A DNA stretch of 64,000 nt from Bacteroidota bacterium (GTDB taxonomy: Bacteria; Bacteroidota; Bacteroidia; Chitinophagales; Chitinophagaceae): assembly GCA_947476825.1 (NCBI GenBank), contig CANJRV010000002.1, positions 1-64,000 on the forward strand. Reading direction: 5' to 3'. Below, piece by piece: positions 27,810-37,455 of this stretch. The notes beneath the pieces are model-generated. The model was not told the DNA's origin and did no database searches. It saw only the letters and a program-made list of their open reading frames with translations. Within the stretch, counting starts at the first letter, position 1; each line of letters begins with the position of its first letter. The position numbers and the translations under genes are program-made.

Positions 27810-29474
27810 TTATTGAATAATAATTTTTTTGGTGGTTTTGTTTTTATCACTTTTTACTAATACGATATAAGTACCAGAAGCCCATGAATGTGTATCTATT
27901 TCACAGGTCTTACGCTTTTGTTTACTTATATAGATTCTTTTTCCTTCCGTAGTATATACTTCAATGCTTCTATTTTCATTTTCTTCAAACGCTACAGTTA
28001 TTTTATCATCAGCAGGATTTGGATAAATGAATACTTGTTCCTCTTGCTCTATAATTTCAGGTATACCTGTTGGCCATAAATTTAATCTGTATATTAAACT
28101 AGATTCATTTAAATCTACATTCATATCCTTTTTTTTGCAATCCAGTGCATTGGTATATTGAGGAGCTGTTCCTGTTTGAATAAGCATATATCCAATATCA
28201 AATCCTGAAACTCTTTTTAATTTTTCACTAAAGCCATCATTAACATATTTATTTAAGCATCGCAATTTGTTTATTATATTTCCATTGCTGTCCAAACGTA
28301 ATAGCCATATTCCACCCGTATCGTTTCCTAAGTCATGATTATCACCATAATCTCTATATACAGTGTTTAATACCCATAAATGGGTATCCAGCAAAAAAGC
28401 ACCAGAGGCACTAACAGATGGCCTTGGGTCGGTTATATTGGGTACAAAGCCACCATATATCCTACTCCATATTTTATTCCCCACACTATCCAAACGCATA
28501 ATCCAGCTATATCTACTTCCATACTCATTTAAATAACTATAATTGGTATCCGCACAGTCTCCGCCTTTTGTATCAATAGAACTAATGCAATAAATATCTC
28601 CATTTACACTGTCAATTATTGTTCTTAAGGGGAAAGTGGGACTATTACTATTTGGATCGCCATATCTTCTTTTCCATATAATATTTTGGCTACTGTCAAT
28701 ACATATAATCACCTGCCTTCCGGCCCCTGTACATCCTGCATAATCTCCATTATTTGACAAACCATACCCTGATAAAATAACCTGGTCGCTTTGATTAATT
28801 GCCATACTAAAGGCAGCATCAGATTGATCTCCTGCTAGTACTTTCATCCATTTTTTATTTAACAGGCTGTCTGCTCTTCCTAAATAAGTATTTGATACTA
28901 AGCTAGGCCCTGTATTACTGGCAAAATCGCCATTTTCTGCATAGGTTTGACCGGTGCAATAAATGCTACCGTCTTTTGCTATATCCATATCTAGTAATTC
29001 TGTAGTACTTCCACAACCCCATGTTAAACCGTGTAAAAAATTTCCATTGGTATCAATTATACATAGCCATATATTACCTACGCCACAATTCCATCCATAA
29101 CTCACATCACCATCTGTGGAGACTGTTTGTCCACCTATCAATAAGCGATTACCTCCAATATACCTAATCAAAGAAAATTGATCTGCCTTGTTTCCTCCAA
29201 AACTTTTTTCCCAAATTGTATTCCAGTTTGCATCATATTTTATCAATCTGGCATTCCAATGTTCCAATGTATCGGGGTCTGTAGAGCTACTGTCTTTTAT
29301 TATTCCAACTCCAAAAGCACCTCCGCCATTCGATAATTGTACAAAGTCCACTATCCTATGATAATCTGTATCACAGCGTACATGCTGTATATTAATATCC
29401 TTTGCTAACAATAGGTTACCATAAAATAAAGTCGCAAATAATATTACTATACACATTAATAAATACTTTTTCAT
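27810..29474 (-). CDS. T9SS secreted propeller-like protein, tandem paralogue 1
   Basis: 554 aa: signal peptide (MKKYLLMCIVILFATLFYG..LAK), repeated ~60-70-aa units with DANWNTIWEKSFGGNKADQF, IRYIGGNRLLIGGQTVSTDGD and MRLDSVGNKIWSRIYGG, then a type A T9SS tail (VFIYPNPADDKITVAF .. TKKIIIQ). Same architecture as the upstream gene, from which it is separated by 17 bases; the next gene follows after 11 bases, so the three form an operon. Likely surface-exposed; ligand unknown. Confidence 0.88.
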   Translation of the reverse strand: MKKYLLMCIVILFATLFYGNLLLAKDINIQHVRCDTDYHRIVDFVQLSNGGGAFGVGIIKDSSSTDPDTLEHWNARLIKYDANWNTIWEKSFGGNKADQFSLIRYIGGNRLLIGGQTVSTDGDVSYGWNCGVGNIWLCIIDTNGNFLHGLTWGCGSTTELLDMDIAKDGSIYCTGQTYAENGDFASNTGPSLVSNTYLGRADSLLNKKWMKVLAGDQSDAAFSMAINQSDQVILSGYGLSNNGDYAGCTGAGRQVIICIDSSQNIIWKRRYGDPNSNSPTFPLRTIIDSVNGDIYCISSIDTKGGDCADTNYSYLNEYGSRYSWIMRLDSVGNKIWSRIYGGFVPNITDPRPSVSASGAFLLDTHLWVLNTVYRDYGDNHDLGNDTGGIWLLRLDSNGNIINKLRCLNKYVNDGFSEKLKRVSGFDIGYMLIQTGTAPQYTNALDCKKKDMNVDLNESSLIYRLNLWPTGIPEIIEQEEQVFIYPNPADDKITVAFEENENRSIEVYTTEGKRIYISKQKRKTCEIDTHSWASGTYIVLVKSDKNKTTKKIIIQ

Positions 29475-29491
29475 GATGTATATATTTTGAA

Positions 29492-31174
29492 TTAATAAAT
29501 ACTGATTTGTTCTGCTTGCTTAATTCCATTCCATTCATATTCGAGAATATAAATGCCTTTATTCCATTGGCTTGTAGGTATGATCAATTTATTTTGATTA
29601 TACAACAACTCGGATTTGTAACATATTTTCCCTTCACTATTACATATCTTTATTTTATACTTTTTAGTTGCATCATTTAACCCATCACGCTCAATAATTA
29701 TTACATCCTTTGCGGGGTTTGGATAAATTTTTAATACTTCATTTTTTTTGATAACTTCTTTGATTGAATTGGGCCAAAATCCTAGAGTGAATGATAAATA
29801 AGAAGATACACCTGCACTAACATTACTTAAAAGACAACCAAAGCTATTTAGTGGAGAATCAATTGTACCACAATGACTAGTCCAAGCCCCAATATAAATA
29901 TCATTATTATACATACTACCTTTTATATATTTAGGAATATCTTCACATTGTGCACCAAGTCTTTTTCTATTTCTCACATTTCCATTTGCCGTATCAATTA
30001 CTATCAGCCACAAATCACTTTTATCGCCTCCTCCCATAGATTCTCCAATTTCATTATCATCCCTACCAGATATTTGATTTAATATCCATAATTGACCATT
30101 TTTCATTACCCCTCCACCCCAATTTTCCTGCATATTACACGAAGCAAACTGGCTTGGATTATTGCCTAATGGTCCATATATCTTACTCCATTTTTTATTG
30201 CCAATACTATCTAATCTCATTACCCAAGTTAATATCGAATTCGCAATTTCTGGATTATTCAGATTTGGAGATGCATCCCACATATCACCATCCTTAGACC
30301 ATCCAGCACCAATGAGATAAAAGTCATGGGTTTGACTATCTGGTATCAATACATATCCCTGCTCACCTTGTGTGCCTCCGTATTTTTTTTCCCAAATCAA
30401 ATTTTGTGCTGTATCAATACATTTAATAATTGCAACAGATTGCCCATCTGCTATTGTATGCAATGTAAAATCTCCGTCATAAGATGCAGCTCCAAAAGAA
30501 ATGAGTATTTGTTCTTTATCATTTACTATAATTCCGCTTGCGCTTTCTTCATCACTACCCTGAAATATTTTTACCCATTTCTTATTTAGCATAGTATCTG
30601 TTCTGATTACAAATGGATTATATAAAAAACTTGAAGCTCCGTTACCTGCAAAATCTCCAAGCGAAGCCAATGTATTGCCAAGGATATATACATTACCATC
30701 TTGCGAAACTGTTGCATCGGTTACGATGGTATAGCCTCCATAACCATATTCACTTCCATATATTTTATTCCCTGCAGTGTCCACCACCAATACCCAAATA
30801 TTCCCTGTAGTAGATTGTGTATACCCATAGATAGCCAAGTCTCCGTCAGATGATAATGTATTCCCAACTATCAATAACCTATTTTCACTTATTTGTCTGA
30901 TTTTTAAAAATTTATCAGCCGCACTTCCTCCCATATTTTTTTGCCAAAGAATATTATAATCCTTGTCAAATTTTATGATACAAGCTTGCACATCTCCTGC
31001 GGCATACTCGCTACCTACTGCATATATACTTCCTTTGCTGGTTGAGATAATATCATAAATTGGTCTTACTGTATCACAATATCTAGCAGTTACGCCAATG
31101 TTTTGTGCCGCCCCATTTTTATATACAAATATTAAAATGCTAAGAAAAAATAAAATCCGCATGTGCTTTTTCAT
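29492..31174 (-). CDS. T9SS secreted propeller-like protein, tandem paralogue 2
   Basis: 560 aa, first gene of the three-gene operon. Signal peptide (MRILFFLSILIFVYKNGAAQ), repeat units parallel to the neighbour (FDKDYNILWQKNMGGSAADK, ENRLLIVGNTLSSDGDLA, MRLDSIGNKKWSKIYGP), and a type A T9SS tail (LKIYPNPAKDVIIIERD .. AEQISIY). The matching order of motifs and lengths points to tandem duplication followed by strong divergence. Confidence 0.88.
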   Translation of the reverse strand: MKKHMRILFFLSILIFVYKNGAAQNIGVTARYCDTVRPIYDIISTSKGSIYAVGSEYAAGDVQACIIKFDKDYNILWQKNMGGSAADKFLKIRQISENRLLIVGNTLSSDGDLAIYGYTQSTTGNIWVLVVDTAGNKIYGSEYGYGGYTIVTDATVSQDGNVYILGNTLASLGDFAGNGASSFLYNPFVIRTDTMLNKKWVKIFQGSDEESASGIIVNDKEQILISFGAASYDGDFTLHTIADGQSVAIIKCIDTAQNLIWEKKYGGTQGEQGYVLIPDSQTHDFYLIGAGWSKDGDMWDASPNLNNPEIANSILTWVMRLDSIGNKKWSKIYGPLGNNPSQFASCNMQENWGGGVMKNGQLWILNQISGRDDNEIGESMGGGDKSDLWLIVIDTANGNVRNRKRLGAQCEDIPKYIKGSMYNNDIYIGAWTSHCGTIDSPLNSFGCLLSNVSAGVSSYLSFTLGFWPNSIKEVIKKNEVLKIYPNPAKDVIIIERDGLNDATKKYKIKICNSEGKICYKSELLYNQNKLIIPTSQWNKGIYILEYEWNGIKQAEQISIY

Positions 31175-31333
31175 TTTTTTATTTTCTCAATAATACTTAT
31201 TTTAATTTTATTTAACAAAAAAAATTTGATTATATATTTTTTTATTAGCTTTTATTCTTAACTAAGCGTTCTGTATTTTATGAGCTTGTTCCTCATTATT
31301 TTTTACAAAAAATATATGCAACAGGTGTTATTT

Positions 31334-31422
31334 GGACCACACGCACGTCCCAACTGTAAACATCGGGATCCGTCCATGCCAGTGCGGTACCGGCTTTTCA
31401 TACGATCGTTGCCACAATACAC
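31334..31422 (-). repeat. Decayed family B element, copy B8
   Basis: Keeps ACACGCACG near one end and ATCGTTGCCACAATACACC at the other, matching family B arms, but the interior differs (CGGGATCCGTCC .. GCGGTACCGG). It lies in the 31175-31666 gap, which otherwise shows only the hairpins noted below. Confidence 0.45.
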
Positions 31423-31524
31423 CGCTTATTAAAAATAATTCGTGCACAGCAATTTAATTTTTTTCTTCGCAGATATGCTATCTTCTCTAATCCTTCATGT
31501 GCATAAAATGTTTGTGAGTTACTC

Positions 31525-31572
31525 TTGATTGTCAATCAAAACCGTAGAGTCTCGAGGCGGAGACTTCTGCGG
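31525..31572 (+). promoter_or_regulatory. Palindrome plus hairpin upstream of ade
   Basis: TTGATTG-t-CAATCAA (31525-31539) is a perfect 7-bp inverted repeat. It is followed by the stem CCGTAGAGTCTC / GAGACTTCTGCGG with loop GAGGCG and one bulge. It sits about 95 bases before the ade start. Operator, leader structure or dispersed repeat are all possible. Confidence 0.4.
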
Positions 31573-31666
31573 AGAAAGGAATAAAAAATGACTCTTATTG
31601 TCAAAAAAAAAAAACGATTACCCAATCCAATTTTACTTTATAAACTTACTGTATTATTTTTAAAGA

Positions 31667-33295
31667 ATGGAAATACAAACTCGCTATCACCATCTTATTG
31701 ATATTCATAATCGAACTACCTATCCTGCTGAAATAAAAATACAAGGAGATCATATTTTATCTATTCAAAAAACAGAACAAGCTTGTACAAATTATATTTT
31801 ACCAGGATTTATTGATGCCCATGTGCATATAGAAAGTTCGATGTTGATACCGAGTGAGTTTGCTCGATTAGCCGTGCAACATGGTACCGTTGCAACAGTA
31901 AGCGATCCGCATGAAATTGCCAATGTATGCGGCATTGCAGGAATAAATTACATGATACATAATGCGGCTAAAGTGCCCTTCCAATTTTATTTTGGTGCAC
32001 CTTCTTGCGTACCTGCTACTTCTTTTGAAACATCTGGTGCTATTATTGATTCGAATGATATTGAAACTTTATTACGTCGACAGGATATTTATTATTTAAC
32101 GGAAATGATGAATTATCCAGGTGTCTTATTTCAGGATGAAGAGGTGATGAAAAAAATAGCGCTTGCAAAAAAATATAACAAACCGATAGATGGACATGCG
32201 CCTGGATTACGAGGTGAAAAAGCAAAACAATATATAGAGGTTGGTATTACGACAGACCATGAATGTGTGAGTAAAGAAGAGGCATTGGATAAATTGAAAT
32301 ATGGCATGCATATTCTCATTCGGGAAGGAAGTGCTGCAAAAAACTTTGATGCTTTAATCGATTTATTGCCAGAGCATAAAGATAAAATGATGTTCTGCTG
32401 CGACGATAAACATCCTGACGAATTAATGCTGCATCATATCAATCGTCATGTAAAAATGGCTCTGGACAAGCATTTGGATCTATATGATGTTTTGCAAGTC
32501 GCTTGTATGAATCCAGTACTTCATTACAAATTAGATATCGGATTATTGCGAGAAAAGGACAAAGCAGATTTTATTGTGATTGATCATATAGACTCCTTTA
32601 ATATTCTAGAGACTGTCATTCATGGTGATATTGTTTATAAAGATGGTGTTGTACAAATTGAATCTATACAAGAAGAATTAATTAATCAGTTTAATTGTGA
32701 AGCCAAAACATTGGCAGATTTTGAAATTCCTTTTTCAAACAACACTACAAAAATTCCTGTGATAGAAGCTATCGATGGACAATTAATTACACGAACATTT
32801 TTTACAGATGGGATTGTACAAGAAGGGAAATTGGTTTGTGATATTGAACAAGATATTTTAAAAATAGTGGTGGTCAATCGTTACCAAAATGCGCCGATAG
32901 CAAAGGCATTTATTAAAAATTTTAATCTCAAACGAGGCGCCATTGCCAGTACGGTTGCGCATGATAGTCACAACATAATTTGTGTTGGTTCGAATGATGA
33001 GGATATGTTGGAAGCAGTCAATGCCTTGATTCATTGCCAAGGTGGAATTGTAGTGGTAAATGGTACAGACAAAACCATCATGCCCTTACCAGTTGGCGGT
33101 TTGATGAGTAATGAACCAGCGGAGAAAGTGACAGCTATGTATTCCTTATTAGACCAAAAAGCGAAAGAATTAGGAAGTACTTTACGAGCACCATTCATGA
33201 CTTTATCTTTCATGGCATTGCTTGTGATACCCCAATTGAAATTGAGTGATAAAGGATTATTTGATGGTGAAAAATTTTCGTTTGTTGATATGTAG
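31667..33295 (+). CDS. ade: Adenine deaminase
   Basis: 542 aa. Converts adenine to hypoxanthine in purine salvage. Amidohydrolase signatures: [20 protein letters not shown] (metal-binding HxH), [37 protein letters not shown] and [11 protein letters not shown]. The C-terminal half has [17 protein letters not shown] and [16 protein letters not shown], typical of the Ade family rather than of adenosine deaminase. Normal length, clear ATG. Monocistronic; followed by an AAATTCCAAA simple repeat. Confidence 0.95.
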   Translation: MEIQTRYHHLIDIHNRTTYPAEIKIQGDHILSIQKTEQACTNYILPGFIDAHVHIESSMLIPSEFARLAVQHGTVATVSDPHEIANVCGIAGINYMIHNAAKVPFQFYFGAPSCVPATSFETSGAIIDSNDIETLLRRQDIYYLTEMMNYPGVLFQDEEVMKKIALAKKYNKPIDGHAPGLRGEKAKQYIEVGITTDHECVSKEEALDKLKYGMHILIREGSAAKNFDALIDLLPEHKDKMMFCCDDKHPDELMLHHINRHVKMALDKHLDLYDVLQVACMNPVLHYKLDIGLLREKDKADFIVIDHIDSFNILETVIHGDIVYKDGVVQIESIQEELINQFNCEAKTLADFEIPFSNNTTKIPVIEAIDGQLITRTFFTDGIVQEGKLVCDIEQDILKIVVVNRYQNAPIAKAFIKNFNLKRGAIASTVAHDSHNIICVGSNDEDMLEAVNALIHCQGGIVVVNGTDKTIMPLPVGGLMSNEPAEKVTAMYSLLDQKAKELGSTLRAPFMTLSFMALLVIPQLKLSDKGLFDGEKFSFVDM

Positions 33296-33420
33296 CAAAT
33301 CCCAAAATCAAATTCCAAAAATCAAATCCCAAATTCCAAATTCCAAAAATCAAATCCCAAATTCCAAAGCCGAATACAAACCACTAACTACTCAATACTA
33401 ACTACTCAATACTAACTATT
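33296..33420 (+). repeat. AATTCCAAAAATCAAATCCC simple repeat
   Basis: Repeated words AAATTCCAAA, ATCAAATCCC and then TACTAACTACTCAA start directly after the ade stop and run to the convergent mgtE stop. No terminator stem seen. Confidence 0.65.
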
Positions 33421-33423
33421 CCC

Positions 33424-34806
33424 TTACAACAATATCCCCTTCAAGAATAACAAGGCTACTGAAAAATAAATAACTAACCCAGTTACATCAACCATAGTAG
33501 CTACAAAAGGAGCAGATGAAACAGCAGGATCAGCACCTAATTTTTTTAGTATCATTGGAAACATAGAACCGGTTATAGTTCCCCAAAGCACCACGCCTAA
33601 TAAAGAGAATGCAACTGTACCTGCAATTGCAATAGTATGCGCTCCATAATCGTGAAATATCATATTCCAAAATACAACTCTTATAAATCCAATACAACCA
33701 AGTAAAGAGCCTAACATAAGTCCAGAAAGTATTTCTCTTCGCATCACTCTCCACCAATCGCTAATTGTAATTTCGCCTAATGCCATTGCTTGAATGATTA
33801 ACGTGGAGGCTTGGGAACCTGTATTCCCACCACTGGAAATAATCAATGGAACAAACATTGCCAGTACCAAGGCTTTTGAAAGCTCATCTTGGAAATAGGT
33901 CATCGCGGTTGCAGTTAACATTTCTCCCATAAATAAAATGATAAGCCACCCTGCTCTTTTTTTCAATAATTTCAATAATGGAATTTCTAAATAGGGTTCG
34001 TCCAATGCTTCTGTACCACCCATTTTTTGAATATCTTCCGTGTGCTCTTCTTCTACTACCCATAATACGTCATCAATGGTTACAATTCCAATCAATACAT
34101 TACGATCGTCCACTACTGGTAACGCCACTCGATTATTCATTTGAAAAACATTGGCAACTTCATTTTGATCATCATTTACATGAAGGGAAATAAAACGACC
34201 ATCCATTAAATCCTGCACATAAGTTGAATCAGGATTAACCAATAAAAAATCACGAATACGTATATCATCCAACAACATGCCATGTTCATCAGTAACATAA
34301 ATTACATCAATGGTTTCAGAGCTTTTACCATAATCTCGGATATAAGTAAGTACTTGTGCAACTGTCCAATCTGGTTCTACGTCAATATAATCAGGCGTCA
34401 TCAAACGCCCTACACTCTCTTCAGGATAGCCTAATAAGGATAAAGTAATTTTTCTTTCTTCTGGATTTAATTGCTTGATTATATCTTTTACAATATTGCT
34501 TGGCAATTCACTCAACATCGCCGTTCTATCATCTGGTGGCATATCATTGAGTAATTGCACCAATTGATGAGAGGACAAGCTTTTCAATAGCACCTCTTGT
34601 ATATTAATATCTAAAATCCTGAAAACAGCTAACGCTCTTTGAAAATCTAATTGATTGAAAAAACGCAAAGTATGTTCAGGCATTTCATTAATCAACTCCG
34701 CAACATCAGAAATATTCGAATCATTAATTAGCTCATGTAATTCTACTAACGCATCTAATTCGATAAGTTTTTCTACACGCTCTATTAATATCTGTACGTC
34801 TTCCAT
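33424..34806 (-). CDS. mgtE: Magnesium transporter MgtE
   Basis: 460 aa. Mg2+ channel gated by cytoplasmic Mg2+. N-terminal superhelical domain (about 30-135, LLNDMPPDDRTAMLSELP), two CBS domains (about 140-265), a connecting helix, then five hydrophobic segments. The family motif IISSGGNTGSQASTLIIQA is in the pore region, and ending segments ADPAVSSAPFVATMVDVTGL contain the ion-binding Asp of TM5. A TATTTTTG -7-like box lies 17 bases upstream. Convergent with ade. Confidence 0.95.
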   Translation of the reverse strand: MEDVQILIERVEKLIELDALVELHELINDSNISDVAELINEMPEHTLRFFNQLDFQRALAVFRILDINIQEVLLKSLSSHQLVQLLNDMPPDDRTAMLSELPSNIVKDIIKQLNPEERKITLSLLGYPEESVGRLMTPDYIDVEPDWTVAQVLTYIRDYGKSSETIDVIYVTDEHGMLLDDIRIRDFLLVNPDSTYVQDLMDGRFISLHVNDDQNEVANVFQMNNRVALPVVDDRNVLIGIVTIDDVLWVVEEEHTEDIQKMGGTEALDEPYLEIPLLKLLKKRAGWLIILFMGEMLTATAMTYFQDELSKALVLAMFVPLIISSGGNTGSQASTLIIQAMALGEITISDWWRVMRREILSGLMLGSLLGCIGFIRVVFWNMIFHDYGAHTIAIAGTVAFSLLGVVLWGTITGSMFPMILKKLGADPAVSSAPFVATMVDVTGLVIYFSVALLFLKGILL

Positions 34807-34935
34807 GATTTTGCTATGATGGCAAAAATAACTTTATAATTAGTAAATTTGGGCGGCATTTCTTTTTTATTTCAAATGATTTCATAAGAAAAAATAAAAA
34901 AAAGAAGAAATTCTAAAAATAACTAGAGAATATTC

Positions 34936-34966
34936 TTTCTCCTTCAAAAATTAATCATTACCTTTG
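34936..34966 (+). promoter_or_regulatory. Promoter of rpmB-rpmG-DUF4295
   Basis: TTTC (34936-34939), a 19-base spacer, then TACCTTTG (34959-34966), a full -7 match. ATG follows 25 bases later. Confidence 0.6.
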
Positions 34967-34990
34967 CGTTCCCAAAAAAAATAACTAGAA

Positions 34991-35227
34991 ATGGCTCGAA
35001 TTTGTCAAGTAACCGGTAAGACTCCATTGAAAGGAAACAAAGTTTCTTTTTCAAACAAAAAAAGTATCCGTCGTTTTATGCCTAACTTACATAGCAAACG
35101 CTATTTCTTACCAGAAGAAGATAAGTGGATTACTTTAAAATTAACGGCTGATGCTATGCGCACCATTAATAAAAAAGGTTTATTCAATGTTGTTAAAGAA
35201 CTTCGTTTAGCTGGTCAACATATTTAA
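34991..35227 (+). CDS. rpmB: 50S ribosomal protein L28
   Basis: 78 aa. Starts MARICQVTGKTPLKGNKVSF and continues with RRFMPNLHSKRYFLPEED, the L28 signature. It has one N-terminal cysteine and no zinc CxxC pairs, so it is the C-minus form. First gene of a short ribosomal operon with rpmG 30 bases downstream. Confidence 0.96.
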   Translation: MARICQVTGKTPLKGNKVSFSNKKSIRRFMPNLHSKRYFLPEEDKWITLKLTADAMRTINKKGLFNVVKELRLAGQHI

Positions 35228-35257
35228 TTCCTACTAACACACATAAAATAAATAGCC

Positions 35258-35440
35258 ATGGCAAAAAAAGGAAACAGAGTTCAGGTCATACTAGAATGTA
35301 CAGAGCATAAAGACTCTAACATGCCTGGAACTAGTCGTTATATTACACAAAAAAACAAAAAGAATACACCAGAACGTATTGAGTTAAAGAAATTTAATCC
35401 AATTCTAAAAAAATATACAACTCACAAAGAAATTAAATAA
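35258..35440 (+). CDS. rpmG: 50S ribosomal protein L33
   Basis: 60 aa. [20 protein letters not shown] .. [22 protein letters not shown] is the L33 signature. Only one Cys (ECTE), so it is the zinc-free form. Seven bases separate it from the next small gene. Confidence 0.95.
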   Translation: MAKKGNRVQVILECTEHKDSNMPGTSRYITQKNKKNTPERIELKKFNPILKKYTTHKEIK

Positions 35441-35447
35441 TTAAGTC

Positions 35448-35618
35448 ATGGCAAAAGCAGCTAAAACCGCACAGAAAAAAGATTTAAAAGCCTCAGCAGA
35501 TGCGAAAAACTGGACTAAAGTAATACGTGCAGTACGTAGCCCTAAGTCTGGTGCTTATACATTTAAAGAGCAAATTATTCACAAGGATAAAGTAAAAGAT
35601 CACTTAGAAGGAAAATAA
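35448..35618 (+). CDS. DUF4295 ribosome-associated small protein (bL38-like)
   Basis: 56 aa, too short for the ORF track. MAKAAKTAQKKDLKASADAK starts a basic tail, followed by the conserved VRSPKSGAYTFKEQII core. This Bacteroidota-specific family normally sits right after rpmB-rpmG, as here. From memory, a Flavobacterium ribosome structure assigned it as a ribosomal protein (bL38), so a structural role in the 50S subunit is likely. A terminator follows 24 bases after the stop. Confidence 0.88.
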   Translation: MAKAAKTAQKKDLKASADAKNWTKVIRAVRSPKSGAYTFKEQIIHKDKVKDHLEGK

Positions 35619-35642
35619 TTCTTCTATTTCAATAGATATTAG

Positions 35643-35669
35643 CCACTCTCATCGAGTGGTTTTTTTTTT
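35643..35669 (+). terminator. Intrinsic terminator of the L28-L33-DUF4295 operon
   Basis: CCACTC-tcatc-GAGTGG stem followed by ten T residues. Confidence 0.88.
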
Positions 35670-35826
35670 ATACAGAATGAATACTCTAAATATTCTGTAA
35701 TTATTATTCAAAATGCCAGTGAATATTAATATTGAATCAATGAATATGACTTACTAATTCAATTGGATGCTGCTTTAACACTTTGAGAATTCAATGCCTT
35801 AAACGAATACAAGCGCTTTAAATTCT

Positions 35827-35857
35827 TTTATCTTTCCATTCTAAATTATTACATTTG
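35827..35857 (+). promoter_or_regulatory. Promoter upstream of the GH3-like gene
   Basis: TTTA (35827-35830), a 19-base spacer, then TACATTTG (35850-35857), a full -7 match, 25 bases before the TTG start. Confidence 0.5.
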
Positions 35858-35881
35858 CTCCTCTAAAAAAATTTATTAAAC

Positions 35882-37429
35882 TTGGCACTTCTCGGACATT
35901 TAATTAATCGATCACTTAGAATACGAAAATCATTTACGATTCAAACGGGTTCTCCGAGAGGTTACCAACACCAAGTGCTGACTAGATTATTAGTTAAAGC
36001 TAAAAATACACATTTTGGTAAACATTATCATTTTGATGAATTGCTAAAAAGTGACCAACTTTATACAGCCTACAAAAAAAACATTCCTTTTCACAACTAC
36101 AATCAAATGTATGGTCGTTGGTGGAAGTTCTGTCATGAAGGAGAAAGCAACGTATGCTGGCCTGGCAAAGTGAAATATTTTGCATTAAGTTCTGGTACAT
36201 CGGAAAGTTCGAGTAAGCATATTCCAGTTACTGACGATATGATTAAATCGGTAAAGCGTGCCGGCATGAAACAGTTCTTTAGCATGCAAAATTTCAAATT
36301 ACCCTCTGGTGTTTTTGATAAAGGAATTTTAATGCTAGGTGGCACTACTTCCCTCTTCGAAAGAGGGGATTATTATGAAGGAGACATGAGCGGTATCAGT
36401 GCGAAGAATATGCCAAAATGGTTATCTTATTTGTTTTACAAACCTGGGCAAAGTATCTCAAAACGAACACGTTGGGAAGATCGAATAAAACTGATTGTGC
36501 GTAAAGCACCAACTTGGAATGTAGGTATTGTTTGTGGCGTTCCTGCTTGGGTTCAAATTGTTTTTGAAGAAATTATTAAATACCACAAGGTAAAAAACAT
36601 TCATGAAATATGGCCTAACCTAGCCTTATACATTCATGGTGGCGTATCCTTTGAACCATACAGAGAAAACTTTAAAAATTTATTAGGACATCCCATTACA
36701 TATATCGAAACCTATATGGCTTCAGAAGGGTCATTTGGATTTCAAGCACGCCCAAATACCAGTGGAATAAAATTAATATTAAACAATGGTATCTTTTATG
36801 AATTTGTACCATTCAATGATGAAAATTTTACAGAAGATGGCGAAATAAAGCAAGAAGCTGAATCCTATCAAATTCATGAAGTTGTAGAAAACAATAAATA
36901 TGCTGTCGTACTTTCTACTTGTGCAGGTGCTTGGCGATATGTAATAGGTGATGTCGTAAAATTTACTTCTGTTAAAAACTATGAGTTTGTGATCGTTGGT
37001 CGAACTAAACAATTCCTGAGTTTATGTGGCGAACATTTAAGCATAGACAATATGAACAAAGCTATTGATGAAGTGCAAAAACAAATGAATATTAGTATCA
37101 AAGAATTCACGGTTTCTGGTTATGTACACAATGGATTATTTGCACATAAGTGGTATATCGGCATTGATGATTTGGAAGTAGATAAAGACGCTATAATGCA
37201 TCATATTGATGCTACTCTTTGTAAAATAAACGATGATTATGCTGTTGAAAGAACAGCAGCCTTACCGCATATTTTTATTGAAGTTTTACCAACTTCTACC
37301 TTCATCGATTTTTTGCACGCTACAGGTAAATTTGGTGCCATGAATAAATTTCCACGTGTATTGAAAAATTCTCAACTTGAACAGTGGACAAAATTTTTAA
37401 ACGCTAGAGTAGAATCCTTTACTGCATAA
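35882..37429 (+). CDS. GH3-family acyl-adenylate ligase-like protein
   Basis: 515 aa. GH3 enzymes are ANL-superfamily ligases; plant members join amino acids to hormones, and bacterial roles are unknown. Visible motifs: nucleotide-binding YFALSSGTSESSSKHIPVT, YMASEGSFGFQ (about 280) and AWRYVIGDVVKF with FVIVGRTKQFLSLCGEH near the hinge. The start is TTG: no in-frame ATG exists before residue about 75, and bacterial homologues as I recall begin MALLG or MAIIG, matching this frame. Soluble, no signal peptide. Confidence 0.9.
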   Translation: MALLGHLINRSLRIRKSFTIQTGSPRGYQHQVLTRLLVKAKNTHFGKHYHFDELLKSDQLYTAYKKNIPFHNYNQMYGRWWKFCHEGESNVCWPGKVKYFALSSGTSESSSKHIPVTDDMIKSVKRAGMKQFFSMQNFKLPSGVFDKGILMLGGTTSLFERGDYYEGDMSGISAKNMPKWLSYLFYKPGQSISKRTRWEDRIKLIVRKAPTWNVGIVCGVPAWVQIVFEEIIKYHKVKNIHEIWPNLALYIHGGVSFEPYRENFKNLLGHPITYIETYMASEGSFGFQARPNTSGIKLILNNGIFYEFVPFNDENFTEDGEIKQEAESYQIHEVVENNKYAVVLSTCAGAWRYVIGDVVKFTSVKNYEFVIVGRTKQFLSLCGEHLSIDNMNKAIDEVQKQMNISIKEFTVSGYVHNGLFAHKWYIGIDDLEVDKDAIMHHIDATLCKINDDYAVERTAALPHIFIEVLPTSTFIDFLHATGKFGAMNKFPRVLKNSQLEQWTKFLNARVESFTA

Positions 37430-37455
37430 TATTCTGTTCTAAAGTATTCTTGGCC

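Noticed and set aside
31500-31666. Purine riboswitch before adenine deaminase
   Set aside because: I do not see the three-way junction core sequences of the purine aptamer; only a simple palindrome and one hairpin are present.
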